Source: Kiritimatiellaceae bacterium | GTDB lineage: Bacteria > Verrucomicrobiota > Kiritimatiellia > Kiritimatiellales > Pontiellaceae | Assembly (NCBI GenBank): GCA_002691095.1 | Contig: NZGU01000015.1 | Span: 54,575 to 71,968, forward strand | Direction: 5' to 3' | Length of the DNA: 17,394 bases | Part shown: piece by piece, positions 1-8,408 of the stretch | How positions within the stretch are numbered: the first letter of the stretch is position 1 | Layout of the letters: every line of letters starts with the position of its first letter | Program-made: the position numbers and the translations under genes | Notes under the pieces: model-generated | Database searches by the model: none | Told to the model about the DNA's origin: nothing | What the model saw: the letters and a program-made list of their open reading frames with translations, nothing else

Positions 1-136
1 TTCGTCGTGTTGTGCTAGTTTTTTGAACGAATGGGTTCAGGACAGGATTCGGTGGTTATAGAGCTGGACCAGCCCGCAGGTAACCCGTCTTGAACGTGGA
101 GAACGGGTTTAGTGGATCGGATAGAGGAGAAAAGAG
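1..136. other. Leader region upstream of the first sulfatase
   Basis: No complete gene is visible here. One + strand frame is open from the window edge to a TAG at 59-61 and another to a TGA at 24-26. Either could be the tail of an upstream gene, but both are too short to judge. An inverted repeat, AACCCGT at 82-88 and ACGGGTT at 103-109, could form a 7-bp hairpin with a 14-base loop. It lies just before the sulfatase ribosome site and may be an upstream terminator or a leader structure. I see no convincing promoter. Confidence 0.35.
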
Positions 137-1621
137 ATGACGTGGTATAGGAAGCATATCGTTTTGGGGATGGCACTGCTCTGTTGTGCGGCGTTTTCTT
201 ACGGAGGTTCGCAAACACCGGATCAGCCGAATATTCTTTTCATTTTTTCCGATGATCAATGTTGGAATACCATCGGTCGGGTGGGGGGCGACGTTCAGAC
301 ACCAGCTCTTGATCGGCTCGTGGATGAGGGTACGTTTTTTAGTCATACCTATAATCAAGGGGCATGGCAGGGTGCTGTTTGTATTGCCAGCCGTACGATG
401 CTGATGACCGGTCTAGATGTGTGGAAAGCGGGTGTCTACAGCAGCTCGGATGCGCAGAATCCTGCTGATTTCTGGAGTACTCGGTTTAAGGAGGCGGGCT
501 ACAAAACCTATTTTGCTGGAAAGTGGCATGTGATGAAAATTAGCCCGAATACGATTTATGATGTAACGGGTACCATCCAGCCGGGCATGCCGGCCTATGA
601 AGATCCGTCCATGGGCGGGGAGATTTCCTGGACGGTTCGTGCGGCCGGCTATTTCCGGCCAGAGGCTCCGGGAATCGATAACTGGGACCCCAGTGATCCG
701 CAGTTTGGAGGTTTCTGGAAGGGGGGAAAACACTGGAGCGAAGTGCTGGGCGATGAAGGGGTTGGATTTATTGAAGAGGCGGCCACATTCAAACAGCCCT
801 TTTTTATGCAGCTGGCCTTTAATGCTCCGCATGATCCGCGGCAGGCACCGAAAAAATATGTGGATATGTATCCGTTGGAGTCGATTGAAGTGCCGGAAAA
901 CTTTATGCCGGAAAATCCACATATGGACGCGATGGAGGTGGGCAGAGGTCTGCGGGATGAGGATCTCGCTCCATTCCCTCGCAGCGAGCATGCCATTAAA
1001 ACCCATCGGCAGGAATATTTTGCGATTATCACGCACATGGATGAGCAGATCGCACGGATTATTCGGGCCTTAGAAGAGACTGGGCAACGAGACAATACCA
1101 TTATCGTTTTTACTTCGGATCACGGTCTTGCTGTGGGCCAGCACGGGCTGCTAGGAAAGCAGAATATGTTTGAGCATAGTCTGAAGCCGCCACTGCTATT
1201 CGTTGGCAACGGTATTCCTCGGGGTAAAACGATTGATACGCCGGTCTATATGCAGGACCTTATGCCCACAACCTTGGAAATGGCTGGGATTGAGATTCCG
1301 GAAAGTGTGGACTTTAGGAGTCTGTTGCCGGTGCTAGAAGGCCGTGATGACGAACAAGACCGAGTGATGTATGGCGCTTATAAGAACAAACAACGGATGG
1401 TACTCAAGCAGGGTAAAAAGCTGATCTGGTATCCGACTTCCAATACCTACCTGCTGTTTGACATTATTGAAGATCCCCTTGAGATGAATGATCTCTATGC
1501 GAATCCTGCGTATGCGGCGGTTGCCATGGAGTTAATGCAAGAACTGAAAAACCAACAGGCATTGCTGAACGACCCCATGCTGACAGGGGCAGCGGTGACG
1601 GAAGACGGTGTGGTTCACTGA
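137..1621 (+). CDS. Secreted S1-family sulfatase (CxASR type)
   Basis: This is a 494-residue sulfatase, a hydrolase of sulfate esters, probably acting on a polysaccharide or its oligosaccharides outside the cytoplasm. The N-terminus (about residues 1-24) is a basic stretch plus a hydrophobic core ending in small residues, consistent with Sec export. Alkaline-phosphatase-superfamily metal ligands are visible as Asp39-Asp40 in FSDDQ and Asp328-His329 in TSDHG. The active-site signature is CIASRTMLMTG, with Cys82 the residue expected to become formylglycine and Arg86 conserved. GKWH (128-131), the His of APHDP (232) and Lys341 complete the usual pocket. The signature has Ala where most family members have Pro; CxAxR is also accepted by radical-SAM type maturases. 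The start is supported by GAGGAG at 124-129, seven bases upstream. The stop overlaps the start of the next sulfatase by one base. The exact substrate cannot be read from sequence. Confidence 0.93.
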   Translation: MTWYRKHIVLGMALLCCAAFSYGGSQTPDQPNILFIFSDDQCWNTIGRVGGDVQTPALDRLVDEGTFFSHTYNQGAWQGAVCIASRTMLMTGLDVWKAGVYSSSDAQNPADFWSTRFKEAGYKTYFAGKWHVMKISPNTIYDVTGTIQPGMPAYEDPSMGGEISWTVRAAGYFRPEAPGIDNWDPSDPQFGGFWKGGKHWSEVLGDEGVGFIEEAATFKQPFFMQLAFNAPHDPRQAPKKYVDMYPLESIEVPENFMPENPHMDAMEVGRGLRDEDLAPFPRSEHAIKTHRQEYFAIITHMDEQIARIIRALEETGQRDNTIIVFTSDHGLAVGQHGLLGKQNMFEHSLKPPLLFVGNGIPRGKTIDTPVYMQDLMPTTLEMAGIEIPESVDFRSLLPVLEGRDDEQDRVMYGAYKNKQRMVLKQGKKLIWYPTSNTYLLFDIIEDPLEMNDLYANPAYAAVAMELMQELKNQQALLNDPMLTGAAVTEDGVVH

Positions 1622-3516
1622 TGAAGTCTATCGCGATGTGGCTGACAGTAGGGTGTCTGATGCAGTCGTTCAGTGGAGCGGCTCAGTCCCCCAATATTAT
1701 TATAGTGATGACCGATGATCAGGGCTACCCCAACCTGAGTTGTGTAGGGCACCCGCTCTTGGAAACCCCGAGTGTCGACAAACTGTATGACAATGGTGTT
1801 CGCCTGACCGATTTCCACGTGGACCCCTCGTGCGCACCAACCCGAAGCGCGCTGATGACGGGGCGCTATTCGGGGCGAAATGGTGTATGGCACACCGTCA
1901 TGGGACGCAATCTTCTGCGCCAACGGGAAGTCACCATGGCCGATATGTTTGCTGCTTCGGGCTATGCGACCGGACTTTTTGGAAAGTGGCATTTGGGCGA
2001 TGTCTATCCCTACCGCCCGGAAGACCGTGGGTTTCAGCAAACGGTAGTGCATGGGGCTGGCGGTGTCGGGCAGACGCCGGACTATTGGGGGAATGATTAC
2101 TTTGATGATGCGTATCGAGTGAATGGAACGATGAGATCATTTGAAGGGTTTTGCACCGATGTGTTTTTTACGGAAGCGATGCAGTTTATGGAGCAGTCGG
2201 TCAGGCAGCAGCGACCCTTTTTTGCCTTCATCACCCCGAACGCACCCCATTGGCCTTATTATGCACCGGAAGAGAGTATAGCACGGGTGGTTAAACGTGC
2301 CGAAGAGCGTGGTATCGCATTAACCGAAGAGATGGCTGCCTACTATGGCATGATCGAAAACATTGATGATAATTTTGGCAGGTTGCAGGCATTCTTGCAG
2401 CGAGAGGGAGTGGAGGAAAACACGATCCTTGTTTTCTGTTCGGATAATGGCCCGGTCATTCGTGAATCGATACAGCTGTTTAACGCTGAGCTACGCGGAG
2501 GAAAGGTCAGTCATTACGACGGTGGGCATCGGGTACCTTGGTTTATGCGTTGGCCGGCAGGTGGCTTGGACCATGCGGTGGATGTCGATCGTGTCACGGC
2601 TCATGTTGATATATTGCCGACGCTGCTTGAGCTGTGTGGCCTACAGGCACCTCCGGTGGAACTGGATGGAATGAGCCTTGTTCCGCTGTTGCGAGATGCC
2701 CATGCGCTGTGGCCGGATAGGCAGCTGATGGTGGAGAATCAGCGGCTGGTAGACCCGCTGAAATATCGAAACTTTGCTGTGATGAGCGATTGTTGGCGAT
2801 TGGTTGGAACGAAGGGCGGTACCGATCTGCAGCTATACGACATGCGAACAGACCGCAGTCAACGGAGCGATCGGGCGAAGACGCATCCAGATGTGTTGGC
2901 ACAGCTTCTCAGTGCCTACGATGCGTTCTGGGCGGATGTTTCGCAGGAGCATGGATTGATCAGCCGCATGAAGGTCGGCTCGGTTCATCAAAATCCGGTC
3001 TGCCTGACGGCGCATGATTGGCTCGGGAGTTCGCTGTGGAACCAGACGCATGTTGCGGACCCCGCCACGGGACGCTTTGGGCCGCCGCGCGGATTTTGGG
3101 CGGTCGATGTGGATGCTGATGGATGGTATCAGATTTCGCTACGTCGCTGGCCTGCGGAAGCGGATCGGGCGATTAATGATCCGTATGTGGGCGTTAGCTA
3201 TGATGTGGATACCGTAACGCTTACGGTGCAAGGACAGACGCTAAAGCAGGCGGTTCCGGTCGGTGCAAAGGAAGTTACTTTTCGGGTCAAGCTGAAGAGT
3301 GGGGAGGCTAAGTTGGACACACTCTTTACGGGTGCCGGTGAATCGATTAGTGCTTTTTATGCTTATATTCTGCGGGAGACCGGAACGGTTTCAGCGGCGT
3401 GGAAAACCCGCGAAGGGTTGGGCCTGCCACTGGCGCAGTGGCCAGAAGAACACGGCGTGGAGCCGGAAAAAATGTACGCGAGTGAGGTCGAACCCAGAGG
3501 AGAAAATGATGAATAA
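1621..3516 (+). CDS. Secreted arylsulfatase-type S1 sulfatase with C-terminal extra domain
   Basis: This is a 631-residue sulfatase with a short signal peptide (about residues 1-21, ending in SGAA). The catalytic signature is the canonical CAPTRSALMTGR, with Cys71 as formylglycine precursor and Arg75. Metal and pocket residues are Asp32-Asp33 (TDDQG), GKWHLGD at 121-127, His210 (NAPHWP), Asp275-Asn276 (SDNG) and Lys295. The sulfatase core ends near residue 445. The remaining 180 or so residues look like a beta-rich accessory domain of the kind often appended to PVC arylsulfatases (for example a WAVDVDADGWYQISL strand pair). Its ATG shares one base with the preceding stop, and its own stop overlaps the start of the next gene, so the three genes are very probably co-transcribed and translationally coupled. 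The two sulfatases differ in signature and architecture and probably remove sulfates at different positions of one substrate. Regiospecificity is unknown. Confidence 0.93.
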   Translation: MKSIAMWLTVGCLMQSFSGAAQSPNIIIVMTDDQGYPNLSCVGHPLLETPSVDKLYDNGVRLTDFHVDPSCAPTRSALMTGRYSGRNGVWHTVMGRNLLRQREVTMADMFAASGYATGLFGKWHLGDVYPYRPEDRGFQQTVVHGAGGVGQTPDYWGNDYFDDAYRVNGTMRSFEGFCTDVFFTEAMQFMEQSVRQQRPFFAFITPNAPHWPYYAPEESIARVVKRAEERGIALTEEMAAYYGMIENIDDNFGRLQAFLQREGVEENTILVFCSDNGPVIRESIQLFNAELRGGKVSHYDGGHRVPWFMRWPAGGLDHAVDVDRVTAHVDILPTLLELCGLQAPPVELDGMSLVPLLRDAHALWPDRQLMVENQRLVDPLKYRNFAVMSDCWRLVGTKGGTDLQLYDMRTDRSQRSDRAKTHPDVLAQLLSAYDAFWADVSQEHGLISRMKVGSVHQNPVCLTAHDWLGSSLWNQTHVADPATGRFGPPRGFWAVDVDADGWYQISLRRWPAEADRAINDPYVGVSYDVDTVTLTVQGQTLKQAVPVGAKEVTFRVKLKSGEAKLDTLFTGAGESISAFYAYILRETGTVSAAWKTREGLGLPLAQWPEEHGVEPEKMYASEVEPRGENDE

Positions 3517-5584
3517 ATTTCAACGGACGATAGCTACCGGGTTGAGTGTAGCTTCATTGCTAGGGTGCATTGATCTGCAGGCAGCGCAGCAGGTAGGAAC
3601 CCGTCAGATCCATTTGGACTTCCATACCTCCGAGCATATTCCAGACATTGGAGCAGCGTTTTCCAAGGAACAGTTCCAGCAGGCGTTGAAGGTGGCGAAC
3701 GTGAATGCCATAAACATTTTTGCGAAGGGTCACCACAGCTGGAGTTACTATCCGACCCAAGTGGGTCAAATGCATCCGCATCTGGATTTTGACTTGCTGG
3801 GGGCTCAGGTGGAAGCTTGTCACGAGATCGGGGTGCTCTGCCCGTTTTATTTTACGTTCGGCTGGTCGCATAATGATGCGGTTGAGCATCCGGAGTGGTG
3901 CGCGCGCGATAGAAAGGGAAACATTCGTTCCACCTCACGCTATAATTTTGATGCAAAGCCGGAGGATCCCAAGCCGAACTATCACTGGATGTTCATGTGT
4001 GTGAACTCTTCCTATCACGATCATATTATGGCTCAGATCGAGGAGCTTTGTATGTTGTATGATGTGGATGGCTTCTGGTTCGATATCTATCAAACGGTTA
4101 ATCCGTGCTTCTGCGACACCTGCCGTAAAATGATGAAGGAACAGGGCTATGATGCGGCAAAGGATTCCGAGGCGGAGGCTTTCTATGGAACATCCTTCAA
4201 ACGACACTTTCGTGCGCTCAAAGAACTGATTCACAGCCACCATCCAGATGCCAGTGTCTATTTTAACGGGACGACCACGCTGAAGCGCGGTCCGGCAAAC
4301 TTTAATCTGAAGATGTATGAAGAAAATACCGTCCAAGATCTCGAGGATCTGCCGACTATGTGGGGGGGGTATGACAAATTACCGATTCAGGCCAAGCTCT
4401 ATCTAAAAGCCGGATATACCGCTACGGCTATGAGCGGAAAATTTCATAAAGCCTGGGGTGAGTTCGGTGGATTCAAACATCCCAATGCGCTGAAATATGA
4501 AGCATCATCCATGATCTCGTGGGGGGTAAACTGCAACTTCGGCGACCAGCTCCATCCCAATGGAAAGATGGATATGGATACCTATAAAAATATCGGTGTC
4601 GCCTATGAGTATGTGGAGAAAATCGAAGACTACGGAGTAGGGGGGCTGCCCGAAGCTCGCGTGGGGCTTTGGCGCAGTTTTAATGCTCAGCACGATGAGG
4701 GAGTCTCCCGTATGTTGTTAGAATCGCACGTCAACTTTAACATCGCTAACATTGGCGACGACGGTCTTAGTGCGTTTGATGTCATCATTGTTCCCGGTGT
4801 TCCCTGCATCAATGAAGAAGAGGCCGTCCGGTTGAATCAGTATGTTGCAGACGGAGGCAAACTACTGGTGATTGGCGAGGGTGCCTTGGATGCGAAGCGA
4901 GAAAAATTGCGGCTAGCTATTGGGGCGGAGTATGTGGGGAGCGGTACGGTGGATCAGGACTATTTTGTTGTGGGTGATCCGATAGCGGAGAAGATGGTTC
5001 GTAGTCCGGTTATTTGCTATGAACCTGCCCTTCGCATAAAACCCGCCGCCGGAACAGAAGTCCTTGCCGCCATCCGTGAGCCCTATTTTAACCGGACCTA
5101 CGGTAGGTTCTCTTCCCACCTCAATACCCCCTACAAGCTGGAGGATGCGGAACACCCGGCTATGATTCGAAAAGGGAATGTGGTCTTTATAGCGCACGAA
5201 CTAGATAGACTCTATTATGTCCATGGTGCGCAGCAGCATCGACAACTCTTTGCCAATGCACTCAATTTGTTGCACGAGCGCCCGATGATAGAGACGAAAT
5301 TGCCGAGTGCCGGGCGAATGAACCTGTTGCATCAGAAGGATCAGAAGCGTTATGTCGCTCATCTCCTCTATGGTCCGCCAATCACGCGCGGTGAGTGTGA
5401 GGTAATTGAAGATTTGCCGACGCTCTATGATGTTCCAATCACATTTGATCTGCCCGTTGCAGTTAAAAAGGCGGTGCTGGTGCCTGCTATGCAAGAGCTG
5501 GAGATCATGGAACAGGGTGGAAAGCGCTCGGTCACGGTGCCGGAATTTTCGTGTCACTGCGCTGTTTCATTTGAGTATGACTGA
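3509..5584 (+). CDS. Exported GHL6/GH151-like glycoside hydrolase, putative alpha-L-fucosidase
   Basis: This is a 691-residue protein with an N-terminal export signal. SLLGC at residues 16-20 could be a lipobox, but an AXA-type site near residue 25 is equally possible. Residues about 30-380 resemble the TIM-barrel of hypothetical glycosyl hydrolase 6/GH151 proteins: FAKGHHSWSYYPT (71-83), then YDVDGFWFDIY (184-194), whose Asp192 is the best nucleophile candidate. A C-x-C-x2-C group at 200-205 follows the barrel strand. Residues about 385-560 resemble a beta-galactosidase trimerisation domain (FDVIIVPGVPCINEEEAV, ADGGKLLVIGE), followed by a beta-sandwich. The sulfatase partners and the nearby GH29 favour fucoside hydrolysis, but this is inference from context and recalled family likeness. 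Two in-frame ATGs exist at 3506 and 3509; AGAGGAG at 3496-3502 is spaced better for 3509. The reading frame stays open back to 3299, but that part lies inside the sulfatase gene. Confidence 0.72.
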   Translation: MNKFQRTIATGLSVASLLGCIDLQAAQQVGTRQIHLDFHTSEHIPDIGAAFSKEQFQQALKVANVNAINIFAKGHHSWSYYPTQVGQMHPHLDFDLLGAQVEACHEIGVLCPFYFTFGWSHNDAVEHPEWCARDRKGNIRSTSRYNFDAKPEDPKPNYHWMFMCVNSSYHDHIMAQIEELCMLYDVDGFWFDIYQTVNPCFCDTCRKMMKEQGYDAAKDSEAEAFYGTSFKRHFRALKELIHSHHPDASVYFNGTTTLKRGPANFNLKMYEENTVQDLEDLPTMWGGYDKLPIQAKLYLKAGYTATAMSGKFHKAWGEFGGFKHPNALKYEASSMISWGVNCNFGDQLHPNGKMDMDTYKNIGVAYEYVEKIEDYGVGGLPEARVGLWRSFNAQHDEGVSRMLLESHVNFNIANIGDDGLSAFDVIIVPGVPCINEEEAVRLNQYVADGGKLLVIGEGALDAKREKLRLAIGAEYVGSGTVDQDYFVVGDPIAEKMVRSPVICYEPALRIKPAAGTEVLAAIREPYFNRTYGRFSSHLNTPYKLEDAEHPAMIRKGNVVFIAHELDRLYYVHGAQQHRQLFANALNLLHERPMIETKLPSAGRMNLLHQKDQKRYVAHLLYGPPITRGECEVIEDLPTLYDVPITFDLPVAVKKAVLVPAMQELEIMEQGGKRSVTVPEFSCHCAVSFEYD

Positions 5585-5837
5585 TGAACATGGGGTTGTT
5601 TGTATGGGATTCGGCCGTTGAAGTATACAATCCGGCTGATAGGGCTTTGTTCTGTGGTGCGTCATGGTAATCGGTCGGGATAGATTGTGCAGCTTGACTT
5701 GAACGTAAAAATCACCTCTTTTGATACAGCACTAGCCTGATGTGTGCACATATCTGATCGCATGTGCTCGGGTGAAGGATAATCAAAATTGTATTCTTAA
5801 ATCGGTTAATTAACAATAATGTATTTATATGTGCTGG

Positions 5838-5849
5838 GTCGCATGCGAC
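5838..5849. promoter_or_regulatory. Perfect 12-base palindrome, candidate operator
   Basis: GTCGCATGCGAC equals its own reverse complement. It ends 24 bases before the first TATAAT box, so it lies at or just upstream of the -35 region, a typical place for a dimeric regulator. No regulator gene is present in the window, so the binding protein is unknown. The half-site TCGCATG recurs at 5758-5764. Confidence 0.4.
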
Positions 5850-5873
5850 GTGAGCATTTAAGTTGAAGTTCAT

Positions 5874-5884
5874 TATAATATAAT
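5874..5884 (+). promoter_or_regulatory. Overlapping -10 boxes of the ligase-cassette promoter
   Basis: Two perfect TATAAT hexamers overlap by one base (5874-5879 and 5879-5884). No good -35 hexamer sits at the right distance; the best match is TTTAAG at 5857-5862, so an activator could be needed. Transcription from here would give a leader of roughly 100 bases. A/T-only inverted repeats (ATATAAT at 5878-5884, ATTATAT at 5889-5895) overlap the site, and chance occurrence in AT-rich DNA cannot be excluded. Confidence 0.4.
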
Positions 5885-5990
5885 TTTTATTATATACCTC
5901 CCCAAATAGAACCTGAAGTGAAAGTCCGTTCCCACCTTAATGATTAGATGGCACACCTGATGCATTCTACTCACGTTAAGGATGTGGTAG

Positions 5991-7457
5991 ATGAATTTTG
6001 AGGGGTATGAAACCGAAGGGTTCTTCGATGAGCTGATTGATAATCAGGGACAGGCGCGCGATAGTGCCAAGTTACTTATAGATGCCATCGATTCACTACC
6101 AGAAGGCGAACTGCGAAACCGGCAGGATGCAAGTGAACGGGCGATGCGAAATATGGGCATCACCTTTAATGTCTACGGCTCGGGGGAGGGAACTGAACGA
6201 ACGATTCCGTTCGATATCGTTCCCCGAATCATAGACGGCGGTGAGTGGGATGTTGTTGAAGCCGGATTGAAACAGCGGATCAAAGCCGTTAACCGGTTCA
6301 TCGACGATATTTACCACGACCGCAAGATCATCACCGATGGCGTTGTGCCCGAATGGTTGTTCAGCTCATCCAAGGGCTATCTTCCGCAGTGCCAAGGGCT
6401 AAACCCACCGAAGGGTGTGTGGGCGCACGTAACCGGAACCGATCTGGTGCGGGATGAAAACGGAACCTTCTTCGTACTGGAAGATAATCTGCGCGTGCCC
6501 TCCGGCGTTTCCTACGTTCTGCTCAACCGCACGCTCATGAAGCGAAACTTCCCAGAAGTTTTTCATAAAAGTCGCGTACGTCGTGTGGTCGATTACCCAG
6601 ACCAGTTTATGAAAATGCTCCACCACGTTGCGCCGGACGGAGTGGAGCGTCCAACGGTGGCGGTGCTTACACCGGGCGTCTACAACGCGGCCTATTTCGA
6701 ACACGCTTTTCTTGCGCAGCAGATGGGTGCATTACTCGTTGAAGGTCATGATTTGGTGTACGATGGAAAATATATCTGCGCCCGAACCGTTGAAGGGCTT
6801 GTGCGTATCGATGTGATTTACCGCCGGATCAACGATGAATTTCTCGATCCCGACGTTTTCCGAGAAGACTCTTATCTCGGTTGCACTGGCATGATGAAGG
6901 CCTTTCGCGAAGGAACAGTCACCTTGGCCAATGCCCCGGGCACCGGGGTGGCCGATGACAAAGTAGTGTATGCCTTCGTGCCGGACATGATTAAATACTA
7001 CCTCGGCGAAGATCCGTTGCTGCCCAATGTTCCGACCCATTTATGTTGTGAAGCTGAAGCGCTGGAATACACGCTCGATAATCTCGACAAATTGGTGGTC
7101 AAACCCGCCAGCGAATCGGGTGGATACGGCATGCTCATCGGTACCAAATCGACAAGAAAAGAACGCAACGCGTTCGCCAAAGAACTTCGCGCCGACCCGC
7201 GCAACTACATTTCACAGCCCACCCTCTCGCTCTCCAGAGCTCCCGTTGTGGTCGATGGCCACTTTGAGGGGCGGCATCTTGACCTACGCCCGTTTATTCT
7301 GCATCGGGGCGACGACTCCTATGTCCTTCCCGGTGGTTTGACCCGTGTGGCTCTTAAAAAGGGTTCATTGATGGTCAACTCTTCCCAGGGCGGCGGCACC
7401 AAGGACACCTGGGTTGTTGATCGCACCGCAACAAAAGAGGATGTGTCATGCTCCTGA
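5991..7457 (+). CDS. Circularly permuted ATP-grasp ligase (split version A)
   Basis: This 488-residue protein without signal peptide belongs to the circularly permuted ATP-grasp family (COG2308, formerly DUF404/DUF407). The family is predicted to form amide bonds, activating a carboxylate with ATP and joining it to an amine. Motifs run in the permuted order: VLEDNLRVPSG (162-171), TPGVYNAAYFEHAFLA (227-242), RIDVIYRR (272-279), NAPGTGVADDK (314-324), LVVKPASESGGYGM (368-381, a Lys plus glycine-rich nucleotide loop), YISQP (406-410), HLDLRPF (429-435), YVLPGGLTRVA (444-454) and NSSQGGGTKDTW (463-474). The length is usual for the family, and the residues expected for catalysis look intact. AAGGA at 5978-5982 is eight bases before the ATG. 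The end overlaps the alpha-E gene by ten bases, so the pair is translationally coupled. Biological substrates are unknown. Confidence 0.93.
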   Translation: MNFEGYETEGFFDELIDNQGQARDSAKLLIDAIDSLPEGELRNRQDASERAMRNMGITFNVYGSGEGTERTIPFDIVPRIIDGGEWDVVEAGLKQRIKAVNRFIDDIYHDRKIITDGVVPEWLFSSSKGYLPQCQGLNPPKGVWAHVTGTDLVRDENGTFFVLEDNLRVPSGVSYVLLNRTLMKRNFPEVFHKSRVRRVVDYPDQFMKMLHHVAPDGVERPTVAVLTPGVYNAAYFEHAFLAQQMGALLVEGHDLVYDGKYICARTVEGLVRIDVIYRRINDEFLDPDVFREDSYLGCTGMMKAFREGTVTLANAPGTGVADDKVVYAFVPDMIKYYLGEDPLLPNVPTHLCCEAEALEYTLDNLDKLVVKPASESGGYGMLIGTKSTRKERNAFAKELRADPRNYISQPTLSLSRAPVVVDGHFEGRHLDLRPFILHRGDDSYVLPGGLTRVALKKGSLMVNSSQGGGTKDTWVVDRTATKEDVSCS

Positions 7458-8404
7458 GCCGAGTTGCTGATAATATCTACTGGATGAGCCGCTATATCGA
7501 ACGGGCTTCCAACCTTGCACGATTCCTTGAGGTGAGCTACCAACTCAATCTTGACCAGTCATCACTAGACGACGAGCAATGGGCACCGCTCATTGAGATT
7601 ACAGGCGATATGAAGTTGTTTACTGCGCGTTATGGTGAAATGACGCGAGACAACGCGATGCACTTCCTGATGTTTAATCCGGAATATGCCAACTCCATCG
7701 CCCGCTGTCTGAGCACAGCACGCTCCATTGCCAAAGGTATGCGGGAAACCCTTTCGGATGACATGTTCTGGGAGATTAATGCGCTGGGCAGACTGGTGCC
7801 AGATGTCACCAAGGAAAAAGCACAGTTTCACAAACGAGTGTTAGATCTGTGCCGAGAAGTCAAACGCGGTGCCATGTTGATTGAAGCCATGGCTTCGGAA
7901 ACGATCGAACGCGGGCAGGGGTACCACTTCTGGCGTGTCGCCCGATACTTGGAACGAGCCGATAAAACCTCGCGTTTGTTACATGTTAAATATTTCCATC
8001 TTCTGCCTCATCTCGACACCGTTGGAACGCCCATCGATGACCTTCAATGGAGTGCCTTATTGGAGTCGATGGATGCAAAGGAGACCTACATACGAACCAG
8101 AGGGCTGATCACGCCTGATAACGTTATCGATATGATTGTGTTTGACCGAGGTCATCCGCGTGCCATTCTGTTTTGTCTGGAAGCTGCGCTTGATAGCCTC
8201 TGCCGAATCACTAGGGATGAATCGGCCAAACCGCGTACCATCCTCGTCAAGCTTTGCTCAGACCTGGATGAGATGACACCTCAAGGAGTAATTGAAAAAG
8301 GCATGAATGAATTTATCGATGAGTTGCAACTGAGCATCAACGAAGTCAACAACGCGATCTATGGGCATTTTATTTCGCCCAAGGCCATAACGGTCGGAGC
8401 CTAG
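7448..8404 (+). CDS. Alpha-E domain protein (split version A)
   Basis: This is a 318-residue alpha-helical protein of the alpha-E family (COG2307, formerly DUF403). It opens with the hallmark MLLSRVADNIYWMSRYIERA, in which Arg5, Asp8, Asn9, Arg15, Glu18 and Arg19 stand out. A second family-like element, FWRVARYLERADKTSRLL, lies near residues 160-177 and echoes the first, suggesting an internal repeat of the helical unit. Alpha-E proteins are found next to or fused with permuted ATP-grasp ligases, as here, where the reading frames overlap by ten bases. Their function is unknown; a partner or substrate-holding subunit of the ligase is the common inference. AGAGG at 7436-7440 provides the ribosome site. 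No signal peptide or membrane segment is seen, so it should act in the cytosol. Confidence 0.92.
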   Translation: MLLSRVADNIYWMSRYIERASNLARFLEVSYQLNLDQSSLDDEQWAPLIEITGDMKLFTARYGEMTRDNAMHFLMFNPEYANSIARCLSTARSIAKGMRETLSDDMFWEINALGRLVPDVTKEKAQFHKRVLDLCREVKRGAMLIEAMASETIERGQGYHFWRVARYLERADKTSRLLHVKYFHLLPHLDTVGTPIDDLQWSALLESMDAKETYIRTRGLITPDNVIDMIVFDRGHPRAILFCLEAALDSLCRITRDESAKPRTILVKLCSDLDEMTPQGVIEKGMNEFIDELQLSINEVNNAIYGHFISPKAITVGA

Positions 8405-8408
8405 CACT

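Larger units (their letters stand above)
5585..5990. other. 406-base intergenic control region
   Basis: No coding sequence is supported here. The first 100 bases after the glycosidase contain no clear terminator. The remainder becomes strongly AT-rich. It holds a perfect 12-base palindrome, overlapping TATAAT boxes and two copies each of TCGCATG (5758-5764, 5839-5845) and of ATGTGCT followed by (C)GGGT (5762-5773, 5829-5839). TTGAAC at 5699-5704 with GATACA at 5723-5728 is a further, weak promoter candidate. As the only sizeable gap before the five-gene ligase cassette, it most probably carries that operon's promoter and operator. Confidence 0.6.

Noticed and set aside
413..1101. Long antisense frames inside the first sulfatase
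   Set aside because: The sense strand has a complete sulfatase motif set; the antisense products resemble no family.
3299..3508. N-terminal extension of the GH151-like reading frame
   Set aside because: It lies inside the sulfatase gene in another frame. The ATG at 3506/3509 has a ribosome site and is followed by a signal peptide.
5743..5750. TGTGCACA as a CRP-type site
   Set aside because: Only an 8-base palindrome; it lacks the spaced TGTGA/TCACA halves.
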